64,000 nucleotides of DNA, taken from assembly GCA_037176725.1 (NCBI GenBank), contig JAZBRS010000020.1:55022001-55086000 (forward strand). Direction: 5' to 3'. The stretch comes from Posidonia oceanica (Eukaryota; Streptophyta; Magnoliopsida; Alismatales; Posidoniaceae). The notes below the pieces were generated by a model that was not told where the DNA came from, ran no database searches, and saw only the letters and a program-made list of their open reading frames with translations. Of the stretch, positions 35,602 through 46,116 are shown one piece after another (positions within the stretch are counted from its first letter, which is position 1; the number at the start of each line of letters is the position of its first letter). Made by a program: the position numbers and the translations under genes.

Positions 35602-36513
35602 TGTAGACACCCCATTCTGATAGCCCAGAAGTTGGCAATGTCTCCTGCAGGCTTGTTTGGACTCTGGAATGGCACTCTTTTTAGACTAACCCATTTCTAC
35701 CCCAAAATCAAACCTAAAACCCTTCCTAAACCCCAAGCCTTAACCCAAGCCTTTTTACCCATTTTCACACCTTTTTAGCCCAAGCCCAAGCCCATTTTCA
35801 ACCTTTTGCCAACTGGGTGTGTTGTATGCTGAAATAGGCAGCATCCAACGTTGGACACGCCCTGTGCTAGCATCCAACGTTGGACGCCTTCTGCTCTAGC
35901 GTCCAACGGCTCGGTTGCAGCAACGGCTCGGTTGCAGCGGCGGCTGCTCCGCCTCCTTCAGCTCACCTCCCGTCCACTCCACCGCCCCTTCATACTTACT
36001 ACCAGTCCCATCTTGCACTCCAAGCCATCCACTACCTTCCAAGGCTGAATAAGTGCACTTACTAGCCATCCTTTCCTCCACAGCCGATTTCCCGCTCTCT
36101 CTTCTCCTCACTGCCATCCGCCGTTGATTCCCCTGCCACCCGCGTCTCCAGCGCTGCTCTCTGACCTGCCCTGCCACCCTCCTGCCATCCTCATGCCTTC
36201 CCCTCTCTCAGCCAACCCTGCAAAGCCTGCCAATCCTCGCTCCAGCCGCTGCCATTTGCAGCAAAACCCATGAACCCATTTAGCAAAACCAACACCAAAC
36301 AGCCATCTTCACCATAACACACAGACCAGCACAGCCATTCCCTCTGCAATTCACCACCTCCAAAGCAAAGACCAAGTATCCACCTTCACTCCGGACCCTT
36401 CGCCGCCCTCTCCCGTGCCTCCAGCAAGCCAAGCAAGCTCGTTGGAGTCTGCCTGCCGCCAACTTCTGCAACGCCGGTCGTGAGCTCGACACGCCGTTCC
36501 AGGCCGCAACCAG

Positions 36514-36515
36514 GT
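36514..36515 (+). promoter_or_regulatory. Splice-donor-like site in E9 LTR
   Basis: CGCAACCAG is followed by GTTAGTTCTCTATCC, a strong plant donor context. E10 keeps AAAAG|GTTGGTTTTCTATCC at the matching place in its 3' LTR. With the acceptor at 40056 it would define a 3543-nt intron covering the rest of the LTR, the PBS and the leader. Confidence 0.5.
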
Positions 36516-36775
36516 TAGTTCTCTATCCTTGTAGCTCATGCATGATAGGTTGGATGTTTCTATATGTTTTCCATGCATCCTAGCACTGCACACACCCCTC
36601 CTCGCCTCGGTTTTCCAGCGGTGAGGAGGAGGAGGTGGGTGGAGCAATCCACTCGCCTAATCTTGGCACCAAGCATACCACCATGCTTGTTGTCAATCAC
36701 TCTTGCTTATTAGCAAGCTTTCTTGAAGCTTTGGATCATTTTGGTCACGATTTGTGGCCAAGAGGATCTTCAGTG

Positions 36776-38153
36776 TGTTGGACGCCCAGGCTGGTGCATC
36801 CAACGTTGGACGCGGCAATAGCCAGCGTCCAACACCCTGCTTTGTTTGCCTTTGCCCTTGCTTTGCCATGCTTTGCTATTTGCTTGTTTCTTTGCGAATC
36901 CATGCTGCATGCCTTCTTTACGTGTTCTCAGATGCTATGCCATGCCTACTTCTTTGTTTAATCCATGCCTAAATCATTTTGCATGCTTTAGATCTGTTTG
37001 CTATCTGCCTACGTTGGATGTCTGGGTGAGCCGCGTCCAACATTGGACGCTGGTTCATCCAGCGTCCAACATGCCTGTTAGCTTTAACTTGCTGCCATGC
37101 TTGCATCATGCCTTGTTTTGATATTTGTTCATGCTCCATGTATGCTTAGAGATGCCTGGCCCCTATGGCAACCATGCTTAGGCTTGCTAATGCCCTCTTA
37201 AGTTGCATGCTTTTTTCCTTGGATTTTTATCCTTTATTTCCATGCATGCTCTCTCCTTATTTGCTTCTCATGAATTATATGCTTGCTGTGAATGTCTTTT
37301 TTCTTGCTCTGGCATGCCATCAGTAGCTTGCATGCATGTTAGTGCGGTTCAGAGTTGAGCTCCCCCTTGCACAGGTGGGTTTGCATTCTGCAAGTGTTGG
37401 ACGCTGGGGACTTCAGCGTCCAACGTTGGACGTTGCTGTCTCCAACGTCTAACGGCCCTGCTCCTTTGTCTTGTTTTTTTTAGCTTGCATGATGCTCTGA
37501 TCTGTTTGGTTGCATGATTCCTGTGTTTATTTGCTTGCTTAGCTTCCTTTGCAATTGTTCCATAGCTTTCTTAGATCATATGCTTTTTTTATGCATGTTC
37601 TTGTGTGTTTGTGCCTCCCAAGGTGTTGTACGCTGCTGTTCCAGGCGTCCAACATTGGACGCCGACTCAGCTCGCGTCCAACATTCTGGTTGAGCTTCAT
37701 GCCTGGCACATGTTGCAAATGGTGAGTTTTTTGGTTTCATTCATATCCTGTGCTTGCATGCTTAGTCTATGCTTGTCTCCAGTAGCCCAAATGCATGTTC
37801 CTAATTTTTATTTATCATCTGTATGCTTTTTCTCTTGTTTTCCTCTGGCCTGTGTTGGACGCCTGTCTCTCTGGCGTCTAATGTTGGACGCCATGCCCAC
37901 AGGCGTCCAACACCCTGCTTGCTTTGATCCTTGATTTTAGCTTGCCCCTTGCTCTGAATCTGCTTCTGTTCTTCTGTCCTGTTAGCCCTGCATGTCATGC
38001 ACCCATTTAGCTGCATTTCTGCATCTGCATTGCATCCATATAGCTAGAATGCATTCTTTTTCAAAAGTTGCATGCTGTCTACCTCCAGCAGGTGTTGGAC
38101 GCCAGCAATGGTAGCATCCAACGTTGGACACCGCTGTTGCCAGCGTCCAACGC
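36776..38153 (+). repeat. Six spaced hairpin cassettes (GTTGGACGC/GCGTCCAAC) in E9 LTR
   Basis: Each cassette is about 60 bp: GTTGGACGC, a short loop, GCGTCCAAC, then GTTGGACGC, a loop, GCGTCCAAC. Starts near 36776, 37012, 37396, 37622, 37850 and 38093 give steps of 236, 384, 226, 228 and 243 bp. The next base pair of the stem is T-A in most cassettes (GACGCT..AGCGTC) but C-G in others (GACGCC..GGCGTC at 37850). The E10 LTRs hold the same series in inverse order. Confidence 0.85.
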
Positions 38154-39083
38154 TTGCAGTTGGCTAGACTTGATTTTAAAATGCTGATTTCGCTTTGCTC
38201 GTCGTTTTCTGCGTTTTATTGCTTCTTGTGCCTACTACTACCCCCATGCATGCTGTCCAACCCCTGTTTTGGTTTTGCACCTCGCTTTTGCATCGTTTTC
38301 TGCACCTTTGCATCATTTTCCATGCCTTTGCATTGTTTTCCACGCCCCTGCGTCGTTTTCCGTGCCTTTGCATCGTTTTTCGCGCTTTCGCCTCGTTTTC
38401 CGTGCTTTCGCACCGTTTCCCGCACCCACTTTGGTTTATCTCTTGCATGTCGTTTGCATTGCCTAGTTTTCCCTGCAGTTTTCTTTTATCACTTGCATTT
38501 ACATTAGGGTTGTGATGCTTACTGCCTAAGAGTTCTCACGAACCACGGTTTGCCCAGTTTGGAACACTAGCAGTGCTACTGAGCACATAGATAGCACGTT
38601 TATTTCCCATGCATAGCAGGCAGACATTCATTGCATTTAGGCATTAGGCTAGCACTTCCCTGCATTAGCGCATGAGATTGCCTAAGAAAGACCGACTCTC
38701 GGACGTATCGGGAGTGCCTAACACCTTCCCCATGCGTAATAGGAGTCCTTGCCCTTTCTCTTGGCCCGCATTGACCTTTCCTTCATCCTAGGCATGAGTC
38801 ATAGCATATCATCGCGTTGTGTTGCATCGCATCCCTTTGCCCCCTCTTTGCATCCGGTTTTGCATGTCTTTTCATGCTCTACCCTTGGTTTTCCCTGTCT
38901 CCCGATTCAATAGACCTGGTGGCGACTCCAATTTGTCTTATCATTTCTTTTTTCTTCTTTTGCCAGCACTTCCGAGTCGAGTTTCTTCCCTCGGATCCTG
39001 TCGCATATAGTGAGCCTATTTTGATCGGTGCACGTGAGCTTTTGGCATCGTGCATGGACGATCAGAATTCAGGATTACTACAG

Positions 39084-39101
39084 TGGCGACTCCGCTGGGG
39101 A
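39084..39101 (+). promoter_or_regulatory. Primer binding site of E9
   Basis: TGGCGACTCCGCTGGGGA lies one base after the LTR end. It is the complement of a tRNA 3' end finishing in CGCCA; Ogre elements are described as using tRNA-Arg with a site of this form. It is the best-preserved PBS in the window. Confidence 0.8.
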
Positions 39102-40197
39102 GCTTACACTCTGGCTTTCGTCTTGGCCTTCTCACCGCTTGCTTTTGTGTTTTGCTTGCCTTTTGCTTCTGTTCACCTTACTTACCTGCTTGCTTGTTTA
39201 TTTACTTGCTTTATGCCATGACTGCTTGCGTTGCTTTATTTACCTGCATCACATGTCTAAATACTTGCTTGGCACACCATGCATGCCTTTTGAATCATGA
39301 ATGCTTTCTTTTACACCAACGCCATGCCACTACACCCGCACATGCCATACATACTTGCCTTTTGTGATAAGTGTTTTCTTTTCACTATCATGACCACATA
39401 CACTTGCACATGCCATGCCCATGCTTTTTGCCCTGCTGTGTGAATTGCTTGCATGCCATGACTTCTTGTTTCTCTCCCATTCGCATATGCCATGCCTAGG
39501 ATAGTAGAAACTTGCTTGCTCCCCTCTTGCTTAATCTAAAAGCCACAATAAAGCAAAGCAATAACATCTAAGCACAACTAGAGCCAAAACTTGCATTTTT
39601 TCCCCTTGGTTAAATAAAACGCAAGTAAAACGCTCTAAAGCATTTGCATCAGCATTTTAGAAAGCATGCATTCTTCTCATCTGAGTCAACCCACAGTCTG
39701 AGAAGGTTAGTCCCGGCCTCTTGCCCCCAACACTTTGGCGTGGCGCAAGTCAGTCGGTCTGTCCCCCCTTTTCTAGGGGTCGCGTCAGTGTTATTGCAGG
39801 GTACCACCCATGCTTCTAGCAGGGTCGAGGCCACCAATGCACCACCCATTATACCTGAGCTTTGGCAGGGTCGAGATGGGAGCCTTTTTTCTGGCCTAGA
39901 GTCTGCATAATCCCATTACCCCTGAGTGCGTCCTGGTGGTCATCTACTCAAGACATGCATGGTGAGAGAGCACATATTAGGACATTCATCTGCATCATGC
40001 CACCCCTAATAACTCTTTTTTGCATCCAACCTTTAACGCGTTTATTTGTTTTGCAGGTAGGTGCGAGCTGCTTCGGCTAGGATCTTGAGCGTCCCTCTCT
40101 ATCTTTGAGCTGTCTATCGCCTCCGGCAATAGCTCTCCTTAGGTATTGTGTCCCTGCCTTCAGCCGCAGACCTGTTTGCTCTCGCTCGCCGTTCGCT
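39102..40197 (+). other. E9: untranslated leader
   Basis: No gene. The leader has many ATG triplets, mostly in GCATGCC words, and shares with E3 and E10 a block CTTTGGCGTGGCGCAAGT followed by a GTCCCCCC...AGGGGTCGCGTC hairpin-like segment (39731-39786). The end has a pyrimidine tract and TTTTGCAG at 40049-40056. From 40057 to the gag ATG at 40198 there is no ATG. Confidence 0.65.
40055..40056 (+). promoter_or_regulatory. Splice-acceptor-like site before E9 gag
   Basis: GCGTTTATTTGTTTTGCAG is followed by GTAGGTGCGAGC, matching the E3 acceptor context. It lies 142 bases before the gag ATG. Every upstream ATG in the leader lies on its intron side. Confidence 0.5.
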
Positions 40198-40245
40198 ATG
40201 GCCCAGCATGCCGGCGAGCCCTCTTCCTCTTTGGCATCAGGGGAG
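40198..40245 (+). pseudogene. gag: E9: first 16 codons of gag, cut by E10
   Basis: The ATG at 40198 opens MAQHAGEPSSSLASGE; E10 (MAQFVGDSQ) and E3 (MAQCASGPL) share the MAQ start. The frame is cut by the E10 LTR at 40246. GGGAG (40241-40245) is the predicted target duplication, with its partner right of the window. The rest of E9 should resume after it. Confidence 0.7.
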
Positions 40246-43200
40246 TGTAGTAATCCTGAATTCTGATCGTCCATGCACGATACCAAAGCTCGCGTGCACC
40301 GATCAAAATAGGCTCACTATATGCAGTAGGATCCAAGGGAAGAAACTTGACTCGGAAACGCTGGCAGAAGAAGAAAAAAGAAAAGATAAGACAAATCGGA
40401 GTCGCCACCAGGTCTATTGAATTGGAAGATAGGGAAAACCGAGGGTAAAGCATGAAAAGACATGCAAAACCGGATGCAAAGAGGGGGGAAAGGGATGCGA
40501 TGCTATGCTATGCTATGACTCATGCCTAGGATAAAGGAAAGGTCGATGCAAGCCAAGAGAAAGGGCAAGGACTCCTGTTACGCACGGGGAAGGTGTTAGG
40601 CACCCCCGATACATCCGAGAATCGGTCTTTCTTAGGCAATCTCGCGCTAATGCAAGGAAATGCTAGCCTAATGCCTAAATGCAATGAATGTCTGCTTACC
40701 ATGCATGGGAAATAAACGTGCTATCTATGTACTCAGCAACGCTGCTAGTGTTCCGAACTAGGCGAACCTTGGTTTGTGAGAACTCCTAGGCAGTAAGCAT
40801 CATAGCCCTAATGTAGGTGCAAGCGATAAAACAAAGCTACAAGGAAAACCAAGCAATGCAAACGACATGCAAGCGATAAAGCAAAGCAGGTGCGGAAAAT
40901 GATGCAAGGCACGGAAAACGATGCAAGGCACGGAAAATGAGGCAAGGCACGGAGAACAATGTGAAAGCGGGGTGCAAAACCAAAACAGGGGTTGGGCAGC
41001 ATGCATGGGGGTAGCAATAGGTATTATAAGCAATAAAATGCGGAAAACGGCAAAGAAAGCAAAATCAGTGTTTTAAAGTGACTATCGACCAACTGCAAGC
41101 ATTGGACACTGGCAACGTTGGCATCCAACACCTACTGGAGGCAGACAGCATGCAGCTTTTTAGAAAACGATGCATTCTAGCTATATGGATGCAGTACATA
41201 TGCAAAAATGCAACTAAATGGGTGCATGACATGCAGAACTAACCTGACAGAAGATCAGAAGAGGAATCAGAGCAAGGGGCAAGCTAGGATCAAGGATCAA
41301 AGCAAGTAGGGTGTTGGACGCCTGTGGGCACGGCGTCCAACGTTAGACGCCAGAGGGAGGGGCATCCAACGCAAGCCAGAGGGAAACAAGAGAAAGAAGC
41401 ATGCAAATAACAGATAAAAAATGGGAACATGCATTAGGGCTACTGGAGACAAGCATAAGGCAGACATGGAAGCTTGGGAGGCATAAGAAACCAAAAAAAA
41501 CATTACCTGCAGCATGTGCCAGGCCAGAGGCACAACCAGGACGTTGGATGCGAGCTGAGCCGGCGTTCAATGTTGGACGCCTGACCAGCAGCGTACAACG
41601 CCCTAGGAGGCACAAACACACAAGAAACTAGCATAAAATTAGCAAATGATCTATGAAAGCTGAAGAACAATTGCTACTAAGGCTAAGCATGCATATAAAC
41701 ATTGGAATTATGTAAACAAGAAATATCAGAGCATCATGCAAACAATTAGAAGCAAAGCAGAGGAGTAGGGACGTTAGACGCTGGAGACAGCAGCGTCTAA
41801 CGTTGGACACTGAAGCCACTGGCGTCCAACGACCGCAGCATGCAAACCCACCTATGCTAAGGGGGAGCTCAGCTCTAAACCCCACCTATATGCATGCAAG
41901 TTACCAAAGACATGCCAGAGCAAATAGAAACATTCATAGCAAGCATGCAAATCAAGGAAAGCAAGAAAGGAAGAACATGCATGGGTATAGGAGAAAAAAA
42001 GACTAAAAGAAATAACATGCAACTTAAGAGGAGGCTAACAATCCTAAGCATGGTTACCATAGAGGCCAGGCATCACTAAGCATACACAGATCATGCATAG
42101 ATATCAAAAATATGCAAGTACAGGCATGGCAGCAAGATAAGATCAACAGGCATGTTGGACGCTGGATAAACCAGCGTCCAACATTGGACGTGGCTCACCC
42201 AGGCGTCCAACGCAGGCAAACTGCAGACAGAGCTAAAGCATGCAAAGATGATTTAAGCATGGCTCAAAACAGGAGGTAAACATGGCATAGCATCTGAAAA
42301 CGAGTAAAGGAGGCATGCAGCATGGATTTACAAAATAACAAGCAATAGCAAGGCATGGCAAACATTAGAACAAGAGCAAAGTAAAACAGGGTGTTGGACG
42401 CTGGCGTATGCCGCGTCCAACGTTGGACGCACCAGCTTGGGTGTCCAACACACTGAACTTCGCTTTAGTCAAGCGAGGCCGCCAAATCGATTGAAAACTT
42501 CAAGAAAACTTGCTAATAAGCAGGAGTGGATGACAACAAGCATGGTGGTATGCTTGGTGCCATGAATAGGCGAGTGGATTGCTCCACCCACCTCTTCTTC
42601 CTCATCGCCGAAAAACCAAGCAATGGAGGGGTGTGTGCAGTGCTAAAGATGCATGGAAAGCATGGGAAAACATTCACACTAGCATGCATGAGCCTAAGGG
42701 ATAGAAAACCAACCTTTTGGCGGCCTGGAACGGTGGTTCCACTTTCGTCGCTGGCGCTGCAGAAGTTGCGATAGAGCCTACACCGGCGAGGTCGTGCGGG
42801 CTGCTGGAAGCACCGGAGAGGGCGGCGAATGGTCGAGGATGGAGGTGGATACTTCGTTTGTGCTCTGGAGTCGTCGAATTCCCTTTCTCGCAAGTGTGGT
42901 GACTACTGGCAAAGGGGGAAGGAGGCTATTTTGTTGTTGTGGTGCATGGGTTCAAGTGCATAGCAGCGGCTTTGGCAGGGGAATTGCAGGCATTTACAGG
43001 TGGTGTCAGGGCTTCTAAGTGTATGGGGTGCTCGAGGAATGTCAGGAGTGTGGCAGGGGTGTGTCAGATGGCCGGCGAGGTCGCGGCGGAGGCTGACAAG
43101 GGCGGTCGAAGGCTGTGAGGGCGGAGAGAGCAGAATTTGGGCTGAGATGGAAATGATGGGTTGCAAGGGTAGTAACTCAGCCTTAGAAGGTAGTGGATGA

Positions 43201-43608
43201 CCTGGAGGGCAAGAGGGGACAGGTAGTAAGTGCAAGGGGGTGGTGGATTGGACGGGAGGTGAGCTAGAAGGGGCGGAACAGCCACTACTGCAATCGAGCC
43301 GTTGGACGCTGGAGCAGGAGGTGTCCAACGTTGGACGCTAGCACAGGGCGCGTCCAACATTGGACGCTGGCTATTCCAGCGTATAACACACCTAGGTGGA
43401 AAAAGCTGTAAATGGGCTTGGGCTTGGGCCTAGAAAGGTTTAAAAAATGCAAAAAGGCTTGGGTTAAGGCTTTTAGTGTTTAGGTAAGGTTTTAGGCTTG
43501 GAAATGGGTTAGAAATGGGTTAGGAAAAAAGAGTGCCATTCCAGAGTCCACACGAGCTTGCAAGAGAAAACAACCAACTTCCAAGCTGTCAGAATGGGGT
43601 GTCTACAG
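40246..43608 (-). mobile_element. E10: 3' LTR, 3363 bp
   Basis: On the minus strand it runs from TGTAGACACCCCATTCTGAC at 43608 to GAATTCAGGATTACTACA at 40246. A polypurine tract upstream (43609-43624) marks it as the 3' LTR. The conserved block is at 40560-40640. Hairpin cassettes lie near 41100, 41311, 41545, 41772, 42156, 42393 and 43300. It is closely related to the E9 LTR, and the two face each other as an inverted repeat. Short open frames in it are not genes. Confidence 0.9.
42712..42713 (-). promoter_or_regulatory. Splice-donor-like site in E10 3' LTR
   Basis: The minus strand reads GGCCGCCAAAAG followed by GTTGGTTTTCTATCC, aligned with the E9 donor. In a 3' LTR it would have no acceptor downstream; the 5' LTR copy is not in the window. 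Confidence 0.4.
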
Positions 43609-43624
43609 ATGCCCCTCCCTAAGC
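43609..43624 (-). promoter_or_regulatory. Polypurine tract of E10
   Basis: The minus strand reads TTAGGGAGGGGCATC directly before TGTAGACACC. Primer for plus-strand DNA synthesis; it sets the strand and the 3' LTR identity. Confidence 0.75.
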
Positions 43625-44060
43625 GAGGTCAAGCATAGTGAGACCGCTGCTCAGGGTAGACAAGACACCCTACCTGACGCTGGCAGGAGCACAAAATTAA
43701 TGTAGGCACGAGTCATTTACCCGACGGATGCACCGGAAATCATGACTCAGAGCCACAATGCAGATGCGAATGCTGATGCTAATGCAATGCGTGCCAATGC
43801 AGATGCGATGCATGCCGATGCAGTTATTTGCCATGCAATGCTGTTAGTAAAAGAATGTGGTGCTGATGTAGAAGGGATGCAAAGAAAGCTGCAATGCAAT
43901 GTATGGGTTCGCAATTAGTCCGAGCCCACAAAAGGGACGCCTGACAAGACTGACAAGCTTGGCATCCAAGCAGTTAGGGTTGCTAGCCCAACAAGCAAAA
44001 GGGGTAGACAATTGGACGGCTGTCGACCGAGCAGTTAGGGCTGCCAGCCCGCAGGGGAAA
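43625..44060 (-). mobile_element. E10: 3' UTR between array and polypurine tract
   Basis: No gene. GCAGATGCGAATGCTGATGC runs (43758-43815) and the flanks match the E6 3' UTR. It ends where the AGCTTGTCCTCGCC array begins. Confidence 0.65.
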
Positions 44061-44660
44061 CAGAAGCAGCTTGTCCTCGCCCAAGGAAACAAGTAAGAAA
44101 GAGAAAGGGGGAAGGCAAGCGTGGGCATCGTCCGCACGGAGCGAGGCCACGCAAGGACTGATCCTCGCATGAGGATACAAGGTAGGACTCCGAGCATACG
44201 GGGTCCGAGAAGAGCTTGTCCTCGCCTGAGGAAGCAAGCAAGAAAAGAAAGGGGGTAGGCAAGCATAGGCATCGTCTGCACGGAGCGAAGCCACGCAAGG
44301 ACTGATCCTCGCACGAGGATACAGGGTAGGACTCCAAGCATATGGGGTCCGAGAAGAGCTTGTCCTCGCCCGAGGAAGCAAGCAAGAAAAGAAAGGGGGT
44401 AGGCAAGCGTGGGCATCGTCCGCACAGAGCGAGGCCACGCAAGGGCTGATCCTCGCACGAGGATACAGGGCAGGACTCTGAGCATACGGGGTCTGAGAAG
44501 AGCTTGTCCTCACCTGAGGAAGCAAGCAAGAAAAGAAAGGGGGTAGGCAAGCATGGGCATCGTCCGCACGGAGCAAGGCCACGCAAGGGTTGACCCTCGC
44601 ACGAGGATACAGGGTAGGACTCCGAGCATACGGGGTCCGAGAAGAGCTTGTCCTTGCCCG
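44060..44660 (-). repeat. Tandem array, about 144-bp unit
   Basis: AGCTTGTCCTCGCC-like words recur near 44070, 44213, 44358, 44500 and 44645, about 144 bp apart. Each unit holds several inverted repeats: CTTGTCCTCG..CGAGGAAGCAAG, GATCCTCGCACGAGGATAC and GACTCCGAGC..GGGGTCCG. The high GC content and lack of stops leave up to three minus frames open at once (for example 44510-45484), which I do not call genes. Confidence 0.85.
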
Positions 44661-45600
44661 AGGAAGCAAGTAGGGGATTCCACGCAGACAGAACCCGAAA
44701 GAGGCTTGTCCTCACCCGAGGAAGCAAGCAGCAGTCTGATCCTCGCCCGAGGAAACAGACAAGGGACTTCGTCTGCACGGAGCGAAGTCACCCAAGGGGC
44801 TCGTCCCCGGTCGGGGAAACAAGCAGGCCTGATCCTCGCCCAAGGAAATAGGAGGGACTTCGTCCGCATGGAGCGAAGTCGCAAGGGGCTTGTCCTCGCG
44901 CGAGGAAGCAAGCAAGAAAAGGAAAAAGGCTTATCCTCGCCCGAGGAAACAAGCAGGAGGGGAAGAAGAAAGAGGCTTGTCCTCACCCGAGGAAGCAAGC
45001 GAGCGGGACCCCGTCCACACAGAGCGGAGTCACGCGAAAAGAAAAAAGTCTTGTCCTCGCCCGAGGAAGCAAGCAAGAAAGGAAAAAGGCTTGTCCTCGC
45101 CTGAGGAAGCAAGTAGGAAAAGAAAGGAGGAGGGCAAGCGTGGGCATCGTCCGCACGGAGCGAAGCCACGCAAGGGCTGATCCTTGCACGAGGATACAGG
45201 GAAGGACTCCGAGCATACGGGGTCCGAGAAGAGCCTGTCCTCGCCTGAGGAAGCAAGTAGGGTGCGCATACGCTTATCCTCAGCCGAGGAATAAGCAGGC
45301 CTGATCCTCGCCCAAGGAAACAGGGAAACTCCATCCGTGTAGAGCTGCACAAGGCTTGTCCTCGCCCAAGGAAGCAAGCGGGTCTGATACTCGCAGGAGG
45401 AAACAGACAGGGGCTCTGTCCGCACAGAGCCAAGCAGGGCTTGTCCTCGCCCGAGGAAGCAAGCAGGCGGGACTCCGTCCGCACGGAGCAGAGTCACGTA
45501 AAAAGAGAAAAGGCTTGTCCTCGCCCGAGGAAGCAAGCAAAAAAGGGAAAAGGCTTGTCCTCGCCCGAGGAAGCAAGCAGGAAAAGAAAGAGAGAGAGCA
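44660..45600 (-). repeat. Irregular array of TTGTCCTCGCCCGAGGAAGC hairpins
   Basis: The hairpin TCCTCGCCCGAGGA recurs many times at steps of roughly 40-60 bp, mixed with GTCCGCACGGAGC (another inverted repeat) and one more copy of the 144-bp type unit near 45120-45250. It looks like the irregular source from which the regular 144-bp array was amplified. Confidence 0.8.
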
Positions 45601-46116
45601 ATATCATAGAGTAGCTAAAAAGATGCCCCTGGTATCAGGGATGATACCAGGGGACAGCTGGAGTGCCCCTATATCAAAAGCAAGGAAAATGCAGACAAAA
45701 CTAACGCATTTGCCAAACGAGCAGTTGGGGATGCCAACCCAGAGCAATCTGGGCAAAGGCAGTTGCGGCGATGCATGGGTCTGCAGAGGTTCTTGCGTGC
45801 ATGTTGACTGCAGGGGGAGCTTTGCTGCAACTCCCTTGCTGAGGCTGCAGGTTGCATGTTGCTTGCGGGGGGAACTGCTCTAGAACTCTTGCGAGGCTGC
45901 TCTAAGCTGCTTGCATAGGCTAATGCTCTGAAGTGCTTCATGCGGGTCCTGCAACATTCTGGCAGGAACAAATATGCAATAGGCAAGGCATGCAACACAA
46001 ACAAATGGCGTGAAACATCTTTGTATTGAGTGAATCTCTGGTTACACACCTCTGGTGGGCCAAAAAGATACAGCATGATTCAAAAGGGTTATACAAACAA
46101 ACAACTGCACAGATGC
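45601..46116 (-). mobile_element. E10: spacer between PMD-like gene and array
   Basis: No gene. GATGCCCCTGGTATCAGGGA and the inverted GATACCAGGGG (45624-45655) form a hairpin shared with E6 near 22700. TTGCTGCAACTCCCTTGCTG and TGCAGG words resemble E3 near 4400-4650. Confidence 0.55.

Larger units (their letters stand above)
35602..39082 (+). mobile_element. E9: 5' LTR, 3481 bp, inserted in copia pol
   Basis: The LTR runs from TGTAGACACCCCATTCTGAT to GGATTACTACA, with TGTAG and CTACA ends, and the PBS follows one base later. The first part has inverted cassettes at 35818-35905, then comes a GC-rich block, a donor-like CAG|GTTAGT (36513/36514) and six more cassettes near 36776, 37012, 37396, 37622, 37850 and 38093, mostly 226-243 bp apart. 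The conserved block is at 38685-38765. The insertion breaks E8 after ATAAC (35597-35601), the predicted target duplication; its partner should lie right of the window. Confidence 0.9.

Noticed and set aside
44035..45536. Several minus-strand frames of up to 324 codons
   Set aside because: They arise from the GC-rich 144-bp and hairpin arrays, and more than one frame is open over the same bases.
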